NCBI RefSeq assembly: GCF_023898865.1
Contig: NZ_JAGSOV010000061.1
Coordinates: 1-64,000 of the forward strand
Source of the DNA: Pseudonocardia humida
Lineage (GTDB): Bacteria > Actinomycetota > Actinomycetes > Mycobacteriales > Pseudonocardiaceae
Reading direction: 5' to 3'
Length of the DNA: 64,000 nucleotides
Positions 1 to 8,797 of this stretch are shown piece by piece. Each line of letters starts with the position of its first letter. The stretch's first letter is position 1. The notes below the pieces were generated by a model. The model ran no database searches. It worked only from the letters and a program-made list of their open reading frames with translations, and was not told the DNA's origin. The position numbers and the translations under genes are program-made.

Positions 1-41
1 TGCTCGATGAGCTCCCTCGCCGTGGTCGTCGGCACCCGCAT
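1..41 (-). CDS. 5' end of a gene running off the left edge
   Basis: An ATG on the minus strand at 41-39 is preceded by a very strong ribosome site (GGAGGAGGT at 46-54, 4 bases upstream). Thirteen codons are open to the window edge, beginning MRVPTTTARELI. Too little is present to name a family. The strong ribosome site and open frame are the only evidence; the gene must be read in the neighbouring sequence. Confidence 0.5.
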   Translation of the reverse strand, partial: MRVPTTTARELIE

Positions 42-424
42 CCCCACCTCCTCCCCACCACCCACCGGGGACGCCGTCCTCGACCGACCCCGCAGCCGGC
101 CAACCCAGGATGCCCGCCCCGCCCGCCCGCGGGACCGCGCCGAGCTGACGAAGAGCTGACGAATGCGATGACGACCTGCGCGACCGGCCCACCGCGGGTC
201 GTCAGGTCCCGGTCGGTGGCGCGCTCATCGCGGCCGCCAGGAACGTGATCGCCCAGCGCCGCGCCGCCTCGCCCTTCGCAGGGCCGGAGCCGGCCGGGCT
301 GCGCCGGTTGTGGACCTCGACGCGGTCCACGGCCGCCACGGCGAGGCCCCCCGCTCTCGTCGCCGGCGGGCATCCCGTCGAACAGCGGCCCCGCGAACGC
401 CTCCGGGTCGCCGACCGGCGGGTA
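42..424. other. gene-less stretch before a decayed gene
   Basis: No reading frame here has convincing coding character. It holds the leader of the minus-strand gene at the left edge and probably degraded upstream sequence of the ketopantoate-reductase remnant that becomes recognisable at about 425. I see no clear terminator, repeat or promoter. Confidence 0.4.
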
Positions 425-765
425 GTCCGCTACCGTCCGTCCACCCTCGTGACCCGCCTGGTGCCCATGCGGATGGACGCCTGGCTCAAGACGCACGCCG
501 CGTTCGAGGTGCCGCTCGGGCAGGCGGTGAACGCGGCGGGTGGCCCGAGGGCCCTGCCGACGAGCCGGACGCGGTCCGCGCCGTGGTCCGCCCCATGCGG
601 CAGAACCTGGCCGCCTTGCCGACGCCACCGGTCCCGCGCGGGTTCGTCGCGTTGCGGACCCTGCCCGAAGGCTGCTCGTGGCCGTGCTGCGGCGCTTCCT
701 GCGGAGTCCGCACCGGCGACCTGGATGTCCGGCCCGTCGACCCGGTGGTTCGAGACCGTCCAGCA
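425..765 (+). pseudogene. remnant of a ketopantoate reductase (ApbA/PanE)-family gene
   Basis: Protein similarity to the C-terminal helical domain of the 2-dehydropantoate 2-reductase family is spread over three frames. A piece around 466-540 reads MRMDAWLKTHAAFEVPLGQA. The next piece (about 545-670) continues in a second frame with DEPDAVRAVVRPMRQNLAAL and a PRGF..LRTLPEG segment. A third (about 670-720) reads LLVAVLRRFLRSP. Two frameshifts are therefore needed, and the N-terminal NADP-binding half and its glycine-rich motif are missing. The pieces are in family order, which is why I read this as one decayed gene rather than chance. Recognition is from memory of the family; a translated search would settle it. 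Confidence 0.5.
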
Positions 766-848
766 ACCCGGTGCCCGTGCGTCCACCAGCCTGAGCCCGA
801 TCGTCGAGGGCGTTCGTTCGCCGGCCCCTCACCGAGGCCGACGGGCCG

Positions 849-2039
849 TCATCGGCGCTCGGCGTCGACGGTGTGGACGAGCAGGAGCGCTGCGAGGTCG
901 TCAGTGCGGTGCGGACGATCGGCCTTCACCGCGTCGATCACCACCGCCAGCAGACTCGCCGAATCGTCCCGCCACCGCTGCTCCGCCTCCAGTTGCCGGG
1001 CCAGCAGTGCGACGAGGCCCTCGGACCACAGCTGCTCGCCGTCGCTGTCGCGTCCCTCGACCAGCCCGTCGGTGTAGACGAGCACCGCCCACCCCGGCCG
1101 CACCACGACCTCGACCGCTTCCCACGAGGCCACAGCCAGCACCCCCAGCGGCACCCCGCGCCGGGACTCGTCCACCAGCTCGACCGAGCCGTCCGCGACC
1201 AGCACCGGAGCCGGGTGCCCGGCCAGGTAGACGCTCACCCGGTCCCGCTCGGGCGCCACCGACACCATGCACGCCGTCGCGAACAGCACCGGGGAGGACC
1301 GCTCACTCACCAGGACCTGCTGCAGCACCGGCAGCACCTGCGCGGCCGGCACGCCCGCCAGCACGAGGGTGCGCCAGGCGATCCGCAGGCACACACCCAG
1401 CGCCGCCTCGTCCGGGCCGTGACCGCAGACATCCCCGACGATCACGTGCACCCAGCCGTCGCCGGTGCGCACCGCGTCGTAGAAGTCCCCGCCCAGCACC
1501 AACTGCTGGTGCCCGGGTTCGTAGCGGGTGGACACGGTCAGGCTCGGGTCCTCGCCGAGCAGCGCCGAGGGCAGCAGGCCGCGCTCCAGCCGCTGGTTCT
1601 CCCGCTCCTGCAGCCTGGCCTCGTGCAGCTGGCGGGTGACGAGCTCGGCGCGTTGGCGTTCCACCGCGTACTGCAGGGTGCGCCCCAGCAGCCGTCCGTC
1701 GATCTGGCTCTTGACCAGGTAGTCCTGCGCACCCGCGCCGACCGCGCCGCGACCGCGGCGGGTGTCGCTGTCCCCGGTGAGCACCACGATCGCCGCCGAA
1801 CCGCGTCGATCGAGCTCCTGCAGACCCTCCAACCCGACCGCGTCGGGCAACCCGAGATCGAGCAGCACGCAGTCGACGCCCGCGAGCTGCTCGATCGCGG
1901 CGGCGATCGTGGTGGCCCGACGGAGGTTGACCGGTTCGTCGAAGTCGAGCAGGTACTCCTCGACCAGCAACGCGTCACCGTCGTCGTCTTCGACGAGCAG
2001 CACTTCCAACGGCCGGGGCGCCACCGACGCCACGAGCAT
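849..2039 (-). CDS. response regulator with PP2C/SpoIIE-type phosphatase output domain (RsbU-like)
   Basis: 396 residues. The N-terminal receiver domain (about 10-130) has the acidic pair in LLVEDDDGD and a phospho-acceptor Asp in CVLLDLGLPD. After a linker helix, a PP2C/SpoIIE domain carries the metal-binding motifs GGDFYD, GDVCGHG and YTDGLVE and ends with DDLAALLL. Proteins of this build dephosphorylate anti-sigma-factor antagonists in partner-switching pathways, usually for stress sigma factors; the partner is not in this window. I chose the ATG at 2039 because GAGGA lies 4 bases upstream and the receiver begins at once; the frame stays open to 2177. It is divergent from the CheB-type gene at 2288 across 248 bases. 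Confidence 0.88.
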   Translation of the reverse strand: MLVASVAPRPLEVLLVEDDDGDALLVEEYLLDFDEPVNLRRATTIAAAIEQLAGVDCVLLDLGLPDAVGLEGLQELDRRGSAAIVVLTGDSDTRRGRGAVGAGAQDYLVKSQIDGRLLGRTLQYAVERQRAELVTRQLHEARLQERENQRLERGLLPSALLGEDPSLTVSTRYEPGHQQLVLGGDFYDAVRTGDGWVHVIVGDVCGHGPDEAALGVCLRIAWRTLVLAGVPAAQVLPVLQQVLVSERSSPVLFATACMVSVAPERDRVSVYLAGHPAPVLVADGSVELVDESRRGVPLGVLAVASWEAVEVVVRPGWAVLVYTDGLVEGRDSDGEQLWSEGLVALLARQLEAEQRWRDDSASLLAVVIDAVKADRPHRTDDLAALLLVHTVDAERR

Positions 2040-2287
2040 CGGGTCCTCGACGCGGGTGGGATCCGGGCCGCTCGCCCCGACCGAGCTCAGCCTGTTGCGG
2101 CCCGAGACCGCCGGCGCGCTGTCCGGTGCGGTATCGGACCGAGCGAGTTCGCGCAACACCACCTCCGCGGCCGGCACGGATCCTACGACAGGTCGGAACG
2201 AGCTCAGATCACCGCGGATCTCGACACCTCGTCGACGACGCCCGGGGCATCGGCCGGTGCGCCCACCTGGTGGGTAGGTTCGACCGG

Positions 2288-2914
2288 GTGTCGGTGCGCG
2301 ATGGACTCGGCGGTCCGGAGAGAGGTGGTCCGCGGAACGCGCCGGCGTTCCCGGTCGTGGCCCTGGTGACCTCGGCGGGCGGGCTCGAGGCGCTCAGCGC
2401 GGTGCTCGGCGGGTTGGCCGCGGACCTGCCGGCCGCGCTGGTGGTGGCCCAGCACCAGGACCCCGAAGGACCGGGCCTGCTGGCCGGGATCCTGGCGGCA
2501 CGGACGCGGTTGCGGGTCCGGGTGGCCGACGACGGCGACCTCCTGGAGGTCGGCACCGTGCTGGTGACACCCCCCGCGCGGCATCTGATCGTCACCTCCG
2601 CGGGTGAGGTCGGGCTGCTGGAGACCGGCGACCTGCCGCCGTCGCGCCCGTCGGCGGACATGCTGCTGGCCACCCTCGCCGCCACGTGCGGGCCGCGGGT
2701 CCTCACGGTGGTGCTGACCGGGAAGGGGCACGACGCCCAGGCCGGGATCCGCGCGGTGCACCGCTGCGGCGGCGCCGTGTTCGCCCAGGACGAGGCGTCG
2801 TCGGCGTACTTCGGCATGCCGGGCGCCGCGGTGCGCACCGGGTTGGTGCAGCGCACGCTGGCCCTCGACGAGCTCGCCTCCGCCATCGGCGTCCACGTGG
2901 CGCTGACTCGCTGA
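2288..2914 (+). CDS. CheB-type protein-glutamate methylesterase domain, no receiver
   Basis: 208 residues from a GTG start. The sequence is essentially only a CheB catalytic domain: the Ser motif TSAGG near residue 29, His in AQHQDP near 56, and Asp in LTGKGHDAQAG, the three positions of the CheB triad. The usual N-terminal receiver is absent, and no chemoreceptor, CheR or CheA gene is nearby, so a classical chemotaxis role is unlikely. In actinobacteria such stand-alone domains occur beside histidine kinases or PAS/PP2C proteins, which fits the divergent receiver-phosphatase. The start is uncertain; GTG at 2294 is also in frame. The substrate is unknown. Confidence 0.8.
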   Translation: MSVRDGLGGPERGGPRNAPAFPVVALVTSAGGLEALSAVLGGLAADLPAALVVAQHQDPEGPGLLAGILAARTRLRVRVADDGDLLEVGTVLVTPPARHLIVTSAGEVGLLETGDLPPSRPSADMLLATLAATCGPRVLTVVLTGKGHDAQAGIRAVHRCGGAVFAQDEASSAYFGMPGAAVRTGLVQRTLALDELASAIGVHVALTR

Positions 2915-2985
2915 TCGGGCCTCGCCGGGTCGGCGCGCAGGCCTCGACCGGGTGCCGCAGACGTGGCCGACGACGGCCGCGCGCT

Positions 2986-4722
2986 TCATCCGCGGTACCT
3001 CTCGCTGCCCTCGACGGCGCCGGAGTGCGACAGCTCCTTCGCGAAGCACTCGCGCGGCGCGATCCGGTGCGTGTCACACCATGCGTTCGCCTCCTCCGCG
3101 GTGGCGAACCGCTCGCCGATGACCGTGATCCAGAAATCACCCCCGTAGTTCCAGTCGGTGGATCGGAGGAGCACCGCAGCCGGGTACCGCTTGCGCAGCG
3201 CGTCGTGCCCGGCCAGGACCGCCGCGTCCGCGGCGGTCCCGCCGGCGGTCCCCGCGCCAGCGGGGCGGGCGGAGAGCTGGGCCACCCACGACTCCGCCAG
3301 CGCCTCCACGGTCGCGGCGTCCTCAGCGCGCATGCGTTCGAGTGCCGCGGTGGGATCCTGCGGTTCACCGGCCGATGGTGGCGCCGAGGCGGCGCGCGTG
3401 GACGCAGCACCGGCGGGCCCGGTCACGGCGGGCCCGGACCTGCTCGTCGCCCCGGCCACCCCGACGGCACCGATGCCGACGACGGCGAGCGCCACCCACG
3501 CGGCGACGCGCAGCGCGCTCCGGCGCCGGGGCGGCGTCGGCCGGCGCCCCGTCGACGGCGTCGGCGCCAGCCGGACCGTCAACGGTGCCGGCCCGGTCCC
3601 GCTGTCGGTGTCGTCCGCCGGTCGGGTCGGAGCGGGACCGGGAGACGACGCAGCGGCGGTCGCCGGACGCCGTGCAGGCAGGTGCGGCCGGGTGTAGCCG
3701 GGACGGACCGGGCGCACCGGCCGGGTCGGCAGCGCCTCCGGCGGGCACCACGGGCATTCCGGCAGGTGGTCACCGTGGACGTGGTCCGGCTCGCGCGCGC
3801 AGGTGACGAGCGACTCGCGCAGGGCCATCAGCGCGGCCACCCACTGGTGGGCGGGGGGCCGGTCCTGGGGTCGGCGGGCGCCGTCGACGAACGCGGCACG
3901 GAAGTACTGCCGCAGCGCCTGCGGCAGCACCTCCAGCGGCACGGCGTCCGGGAGGGGCGCGAGCTTCGGATTGCCCGCGTAGGACCACAGCCCGTCGCCC
4001 GCGAGCACGTGTTGCGCGGGCCGGTGCCCGCGCCCGCGCCACTGCCCCTGGAAGGGATGCCCACCGTGCAGCAGCAGCATGTGGATCCGCACCGCGAGGG
4101 AGAAGATGTCGCTGCTGCTCGTCCGCAACGTGCTGCCCATCGAGGCGTGCATCAGTTCGGGCGCCCTGGACCCGTCGGGCTCGGCACGGCACGGGAACCG
4201 CCTGCCGGACCCGGGGTCCACCACCTGCATCCGGTCGCACCCGAGCAGGGTCACCCATCCGTCGCCCCAGCTCAGCAGGTTCCGCTCCGGCAGGTCGCCG
4301 AGGACGACGTCGGCGTCGTGCAACAGCGCGACGGCGCGGGCCAGGCTCTCGGCGACAGCGACGCGGTGGCGCCAGGTGCCGGCGCGCGAGGTGGCGACGT
4401 CGTGGACGGCGACCGCGCCCGCGGTGTCGACACGTGGCATCACGAAGCCGACGAACCGGCCCGAGACGTAGGCGGCGTCCTCCGGCCACGCGCAGCTCGG
4501 GAGGTCCGACCGGCCCGCGCGGTAGGCCGGCGGGCTGTCGATCATCGCCTGGATCCGCGCTTCCAGGTCCGACCGCTGCTGCAGCGTGTCCGGCAGGTAC
4601 TGCTTGAGCGCGAGGTTCGACGACGCCGGCTCCACGGCGTTCACCACTGCTCCGCCGTCCCGGTCGAGCGGCTCGCCCACCCGGTAGGTCCGATCGGTCC
4701 TGCGGAGGACGAACTCCGTCAT
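2986..4722 (-). CDS. YegI/TerY-P-type protein kinase-like membrane protein
   Basis: 578 residues. An N-terminal kinase-like domain (about 15-300) has a Lys in NLALKQYLP, a catalytic-loop equivalent GDLPERNLL, GCDRMQV in place of DFG, and APEL, then DIFSLAVRIHMLLLHGGHPF. These match the YegI/TerY-P kinase group, whose loops differ from ordinary Hanks kinases in the same way. A CPWC pair follows near 325, then a Pro/Thr-rich linker, one membrane helix (about 403-426) and a roughly 150-residue outer domain of unknown function. The ATG at 4722 has AAGGGG upstream. No tellurite-resistance genes are nearby. Whether it phosphorylates is not decidable from sequence. Confidence 0.78.
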   Translation of the reverse strand: MTEFVLRRTDRTYRVGEPLDRDGGAVVNAVEPASSNLALKQYLPDTLQQRSDLEARIQAMIDSPPAYRAGRSDLPSCAWPEDAAYVSGRFVGFVMPRVDTAGAVAVHDVATSRAGTWRHRVAVAESLARAVALLHDADVVLGDLPERNLLSWGDGWVTLLGCDRMQVVDPGSGRRFPCRAEPDGSRAPELMHASMGSTLRTSSSDIFSLAVRIHMLLLHGGHPFQGQWRGRGHRPAQHVLAGDGLWSYAGNPKLAPLPDAVPLEVLPQALRQYFRAAFVDGARRPQDRPPAHQWVAALMALRESLVTCAREPDHVHGDHLPECPWCPPEALPTRPVRPVRPGYTRPHLPARRPATAAASSPGPAPTRPADDTDSGTGPAPLTVRLAPTPSTGRRPTPPRRRSALRVAAWVALAVVGIGAVGVAGATSRSGPAVTGPAGAASTRAASAPPSAGEPQDPTAALERMRAEDAATVEALAESWVAQLSARPAGAGTAGGTAADAAVLAGHDALRKRYPAAVLLRSTDWNYGGDFWITVIGERFATAEEANAWCDTHRIAPRECFAKELSHSGAVEGSERYRG

Positions 4723-5061
4723 CGCCGGACCCCTTCCCCCGTCACGCGGACGCGGTGTCGACGCTCGCAGATCCTGCCGGGGCTGCCCGCTGCGCCGTCG
4801 CGGCAAACAGCGGTCGCCACCCGGATCGCAGGTGGTCGCTCATCGCCGGGCCGCGCGAACCCCCGGTCGTCCGACCGCTCCGCCCGGCCTCCTCGGTGGT
4901 GTCGTCCCGGCCGCACCCCGCTCCGCTTCGCGATCACCTCTGCAGAGGGTGACCACATCGCAACCTCGTCTCGGTGTCGACAGCCGGACCTGGGGAACGC
5001 AGGTGCCAGGCGCCCTGCACCAGGCCATGAACTCACGAGACGGTCGCCTGAGGAGATACCG
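4723..5061. promoter_or_regulatory. divergent intergenic region with a 12-base palindrome
   Basis: 339 bases without a gene between the divergent kinase-like gene and the membrane-protein gene at 5062, so it should hold both promoters. A perfect palindrome CCTCTGCAGAGG lies at 4937-4948, flanked by TCA on the left and GTGA on the right, giving an almost complete longer dyad. I infer a possible regulator site; no matching regulator is identified. The AGGAG at 5051-5055 is the ribosome site of the plus-strand gene. Confidence 0.35.
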
Positions 5062-5859
5062 ATGAGTACAGCAGGAAGCTCGGGGAACGCCGACCAGTCC
5101 AGGCCCGACGGCGCGCACGTCGACCACGCCGATGCCGGCCCCACCGAGGTCCGCCGCTCCGACAGCACCGCCACGGGAAGCACCGCCACGGGAAGCACCG
5201 CCACGGGAAGCACCGCCACGGGAAGCACCGACGTCGGAAGCACCGACGTCGGAGCTGCGGGCACCGCCGGCCCGGGTCGCAAGGAGATGGTGGCCCAGCA
5301 GAAGCAGCAGTTCGGCGGGATCAAGTGGGGCTCGGCGTTCTTCGGCTGGCTCACCGCCACCGGCACCGCCCTGCTGCTGACCGCACTGGTCGCCGCGGCG
5401 GGCACCGCCATCGGACTGGCCACCGCCGACACCGGCGCCGGACAGGCCGTCGACGAGGCCACCCGAGCCGCTCAGGACCCCGCCACCGCGGCGACCGTCG
5501 GCCTCACCGGCTCCATCGTCCTGCTCGTCATCCTGTTCCTGGCCTACGTCTGCGGCGGCTACGTCGCCGGGCGGATGGCCCGGTTCAGCGGGGTGAAGCA
5601 GGGCGTCGCCGTGTGGGTGTGGGCCGTGGTGATCGCGATCGTGATCGCGGCGCTCGGCGCGCTGGCCGGCAGCCAGTTCGACGTGCTCGCCAACTTGAAC
5701 GGCCTGCCCCGGCTACCGATCAACGAGGGCACGTTGACCACCGGCGGAATCATCGCCGCGCTGCTCGCCCTCGCCGCGGCCCTCGCCGGTGCGATCCTCG
5801 GCGGACTGGCCGGCATGCGGTACCACCGCAAGGTCGACCGCGCCGGCTTCGACCACTGA
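5062..5859 (+). CDS. membrane protein with repeat-rich N-terminal tail
   Basis: 265 residues; ATG at 5062 with AGGAG 6 bases upstream. A hydrophilic N-terminal tail of about 75 residues contains six five-residue repeats (STATG four times, STDVG twice). Four hydrophobic segments follow (around 95-115, 145-165, 180-200 and 230-250) with a short GVKQG loop after the second, resembling uncharacterised YrzE-like membrane proteins of actinobacteria. It ends in a short basic tail. A second small membrane protein follows 140 bases downstream on the same strand. Function unknown. Confidence 0.8.
   Translation: MSTAGSSGNADQSRPDGAHVDHADAGPTEVRRSDSTATGSTATGSTATGSTATGSTDVGSTDVGAAGTAGPGRKEMVAQQKQQFGGIKWGSAFFGWLTATGTALLLTALVAAAGTAIGLATADTGAGQAVDEATRAAQDPATAATVGLTGSIVLLVILFLAYVCGGYVAGRMARFSGVKQGVAVWVWAVVIAIVIAALGALAGSQFDVLANLNGLPRLPINEGTLTTGGIIAALLALAAALAGAILGGLAGMRYHRKVDRAGFDH
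5164..5253 (+). repeat. six tandem 15-base units inside a coding region
   Basis: Four identical copies of AGCACCGCCACGGGA (5164-5223) are followed by two copies of AGCACCGACGTCGGA (5224-5253). The unit is a multiple of three, so copy-number change would keep the reading frame and only lengthen or shorten the STATG/STDVG tail of the membrane protein. Confidence 0.95.
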
Positions 5860-5998
5860 CCGGGACGTGGACCCGGCCGACCGGTCCTACCCCGACCATG
5901 TCGACCAGGAGCACCATGGACGCACCGGCACATCCATCGCCATCGACATCACCCACGTCGCCGACCAGGACGACCAGAACGGAATCCGGAGCTGACCG

Positions 5999-6178
5999 AT
6001 GCGCGGGAACCTGCTGAAGATCGTCGCCGCACTGCTCGTCATCTGGCTGGTGGTCGCCGTCATCGGTGCGGTGGTCAGGGGCCTCATCTGGCTCACCGTC
6101 GCCGCCGCCGTCCTGTTCGTCGCCACCGCAGCGTGGGGCTACCTCAAGCACCGCTCCTCCGGCCGGTCCGCCCCCTGA
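5999..6178 (+). CDS. small hydrophobic membrane protein
   Basis: 59 residues from ATG at 5999 to TGA at 6176-6178, with GGAG at 5988-5991. The protein begins MRGNLLKIVAALLVIWLVV and has two hydrophobic segments (about 6-26 and 30-47), followed by a basic C-terminus. Small proteins of this build commonly sit near stress or envelope genes in actinobacteria. Its composition, ribosome site and position behind the larger membrane-protein gene support a real gene. Function unknown. Confidence 0.65.
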   Translation: MRGNLLKIVAALLVIWLVVAVIGAVVRGLIWLTVAAAVLFVATAAWGYLKHRSSGRSAP

Positions 6179-6244
6179 CCCTCTCCCCACCCGCTACGAG
6201 GTCGAGACCGATCCTGGTGTCGCCGACGCCGAGGTGGGTGCAGG

Positions 6245-7372
6245 TCACGGTCGGGCACGCAGTGGCCGGTGGTGGGCGCGCACGAGGTGCCTGCCCAGGT
6301 GCGTCAGGACCGTGTCGCGGATCGCCGGCGGGACGGAGCGGGTGCGGTCCCGCCGGCGGGTCTGCGCGCGGACCCACCCGGTGCGCGGGCGGCGGCGGTG
6401 CTCGAAGGCGGTCAACGCCTCCCCGAGGCCGCCTGCCCCGGCCAGCTCCTCGGCCAGGACGCAGGCGTCCTCCAGGGCCATCGCGGCGCCTTGGGCGAGG
6501 TTCGGCGAGGTGGCGTGGGCGGCGTCGCCGACGAGCAGCACGCCGTCGCGCGACCACCGGTCCAGGACGACCTCCTCGATCGGGCCGGCGTGCACGGCGG
6601 TGCCGGTCGTCCGGAGGCGGTGGAGCAGGGTGGGGACGGGCTCGGCGAAGCCGTCGAACAGCTCGCGCAGCGGCGTCGGCGGGTGGGCGACGGGGCCGTC
6701 GCAGTAGCAGTAGAGCGTCCCGTTCCCGAGCGGGATCGTCAGGAAGGCCGAGCGCGGCCCGAGCCGGAGCGACCACGTGGCCACCGGGTCGCCGTCGCGC
6801 ACATCGCCGGCCGGGATCAGGAAGCGCCGGGCGTGCTGGCCGACGGGGCGCAGCGCGCCGGCGGGGAGGAGCAGGCCCCGCACGGTGGAGTGCGCGCCGT
6901 CCGCCCCGATGACCAGGTCGTAGCGATCGGACGTGCCGTCGTCGAAGGCGACCGCGACACCGCCCGGTACGGGATGCAGGGCCTGCGGACCGCACGCCCA
7001 CCGGACCGGCACGTCGGAGGCGAGACCGGCGAGCAGCACGTGGTGGAGGTCCGCGCGCGAGAGTGCCAAGCACGGGCCCACGCCGGCCCACAGCTGCGTG
7101 GTGTCGACGTCGAACAGCAGTCGACCGCCGTGGTCGGCGGTCCGCTGCCGTCCGATGGGGACCGCGCGCTCGCGCACCGCGCTCCCCCACCCCAGGGTGT
7201 CCGGCATCCGCACGGCGTTGCCGGGCAGGTAGATCCCGGCGCCGCGGGGAGCCGGCCCCGGCAGGCGCTCGACGACCTCGACCGTCGCGCCCCAGCGGCG
7301 CAGCGTGCCCGCCGCGGCGAGCCCGGCGATGCCGGCCCCGACGACCAGGACCCGGACACCGGCGCCGCGCAC
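6245..7372 (-). CDS. FAD-dependent monooxygenase (PHBH-fold)
   Basis: 375 residues from a GTG start. It shows the three signatures of group-A flavoprotein monooxygenases: N-terminal GAGIAGLAAAGTLRRWG for FAD binding, the DG-type motif IGADGAHSTVRG near the middle, and the GD motif VGDAAHATSPNLAQG near residue 280. Such enzymes hydroxylate or epoxidise small, often aromatic substrates with NAD(P)H and O2; the substrate cannot be told here. It is the last gene of a tight minus-strand operon, starting 3 bases after the stop of the berberine-bridge-type gene, so the two flavoenzymes probably act on the same compound. Confidence 0.88.
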   Translation of the reverse strand: MRGAGVRVLVVGAGIAGLAAAGTLRRWGATVEVVERLPGPAPRGAGIYLPGNAVRMPDTLGWGSAVRERAVPIGRQRTADHGGRLLFDVDTTQLWAGVGPCLALSRADLHHVLLAGLASDVPVRWACGPQALHPVPGGVAVAFDDGTSDRYDLVIGADGAHSTVRGLLLPAGALRPVGQHARRFLIPAGDVRDGDPVATWSLRLGPRSAFLTIPLGNGTLYCYCDGPVAHPPTPLRELFDGFAEPVPTLLHRLRTTGTAVHAGPIEEVVLDRWSRDGVLLVGDAAHATSPNLAQGAAMALEDACVLAEELAGAGGLGEALTAFEHRRRPRTGWVRAQTRRRDRTRSVPPAIRDTVLTHLGRHLVRAHHRPLRARP

Positions 7373-7375
7373 CGG

Positions 7376-8797
7376 CTACCTCCGCCCGGTCGGGATGATG
7401 TTGCGGTTGACCCGGAACACGTTGTGCGGGTCGTGGGCGGACTTGGCGCGCCGCAGGCGCTCGAAGTTGCTCCCGTACGCCGCCGCGGTGCGGTCGGCAC
7501 CGTCCTCGGCCAGGTGGAAGTTGACGTAGTTGCCGCCGGTCGAGAACGGGCGGACGGACTCCCACGCGTCCCGGGCCCAGGTCACGTGGGTGTCGGGCGC
7601 GCTGTCGGGCGACCAGGCCGCGGCGAACCCGGTGACGTAGCGGGCGTCCCGGTTGCCGACGGCGCCGTCGTCGTCCGCCCGGTCGTTCGCCGCGCCGCCG
7701 ATGTGGAAGATGATCGACTCCGAGCAGACCGTGGGCACCGCCAGGGCGCCGTCCCGGAACGCCCGCAGGAAGCCGTCGGGCAGACCGGGCAGGTACTCGG
7801 TCTTCCAGTAGTAGTGCCGGCCCGCGGGCTCGGTGCCGTCCATCATCGACTGCTGCTCGACGTAGGGCTTACGGGTGATCAGGTCGACGACCGGGTCGCC
7901 GAGGGCGCGCAGGGGCGCGAGGTCGGTGTCGGGGTCGGCGCCGCTGTGGCAGACCAGCATGCCGATGACGTGCCGACCGTGCCACGGCTCGGGGATGAAC
8001 GGGGCCGGCGGCGCGATCCGGATGACCAGGGCGGTGGTCAGCTCGCGGGGAGCGGTCGCGGTGAGCTCGCGGTAGGCGGCCAGGACCGCGTCGGCCCGCG
8101 CGGCGTCCCACAGCACGAGGCCGCCGGTGATCATCGGGCCCACCTCGTGCAGCCGGAAGGTGAACCGGGTGACCACGCCGAAGTTGCCGCCGCCGCCGCG
8201 CAGCGCCCAGAACAGCTCGGCGTTCTCGGTGCGGTCGGCGATGCGGATCGCGCCGTCGGAGGTGACGATCTCGACCTGCTCGAGGTTGTCGACGGCCCAG
8301 CCGAAGCGGCGCATCAGGTAGCCGAACCCGCCGCCGAGGGTCAGCCCGGCCACGCCGACCTCGGAGACGAACCCGAGCACGGTGGCCAGGCCGTGCCGCT
8401 GGGTGGCCCGGTCGACGTCGGCGAGCCGGCACCCGGGTCCGACGTGGACGAGCCGGGCGTCGGGATCGACGACGACCTCGCCCATGCCGGCCATGTCCAG
8501 GCTCAGGCCGCGCTCGGCGAGTGCGGTCCCGGCGATGTGGTGGCCGCCGCCCTTGACGCCGAGCAGCAGCCCTCGCTCGCGGGCGAACCCGACCGCCGTC
8601 GCCACGTCGCGAGCCGTTGCCGGCTGCACGACCAGCGCCGGCGTCCGGGCCGACATGGCGTTCCAGACCAGGACGGCGTCGTCCCACCCGGCGTCGCCGG
8701 GACCCAGCACCCGACCCCCGATCCGGTGGGCCAGGACGTCGCGGTCGAGGCGGACGAGGCCGCCGTCCCGGCAGGCGACGTCGATCGCGCGGGTCAT
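7376..8797 (-). CDS. berberine bridge enzyme-like FAD-linked oxidase
   Basis: 473 residues, usual for the family. An FAD-binding type-4 domain contains KGGGHHIAG (His86 is the expected histidyl-FAD attachment) and LTLGGGFGYL. The C-terminal BBE motif is present (YGSNFERLRRAKSAHDPHNVF, then NRNIIP). The Cys that gives a second covalent flavin link in bicovalent members, expected in the GFVSEVG segment near 142-148, is not seen, so the flavin is probably held by His only. Family members oxidise alcohols, sugars or polyketide/alkaloid intermediates with O2. Its start overlaps the stop of the upstream hydrolase-fold gene (ATGA). Confidence 0.9.
   Translation of the reverse strand: MTRAIDVACRDGGLVRLDRDVLAHRIGGRVLGPGDAGWDDAVLVWNAMSARTPALVVQPATARDVATAVGFARERGLLLGVKGGGHHIAGTALAERGLSLDMAGMGEVVVDPDARLVHVGPGCRLADVDRATQRHGLATVLGFVSEVGVAGLTLGGGFGYLMRRFGWAVDNLEQVEIVTSDGAIRIADRTENAELFWALRGGGGNFGVVTRFTFRLHEVGPMITGGLVLWDAARADAVLAAYRELTATAPRELTTALVIRIAPPAPFIPEPWHGRHVIGMLVCHSGADPDTDLAPLRALGDPVVDLITRKPYVEQQSMMDGTEPAGRHYYWKTEYLPGLPDGFLRAFRDGALAVPTVCSESIIFHIGGAANDRADDDGAVGNRDARYVTGFAAAWSPDSAPDTHVTWARDAWESVRPFSTGGNYVNFHLAEDGADRTAAAYGSNFERLRRAKSAHDPHNVFRVNRNIIPTGRR

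Noticed and set aside
245-1639. Long plus-strand open frame of about 464 codons
   Set aside because: It is Arg/Pro/Ala-rich without domains and lies opposite the receiver-PP2C gene; high GC removes stop codons from the opposite strand. Only its first third overlaps the ketopantoate-reductase remnant.
2686-5061. Very long plus-strand open frame leading into the membrane-protein gene at 5062
   Set aside because: The upstream part is antisense to the kinase-like gene and has low-complexity translation; the ribosome site and natural protein start are at 5062.
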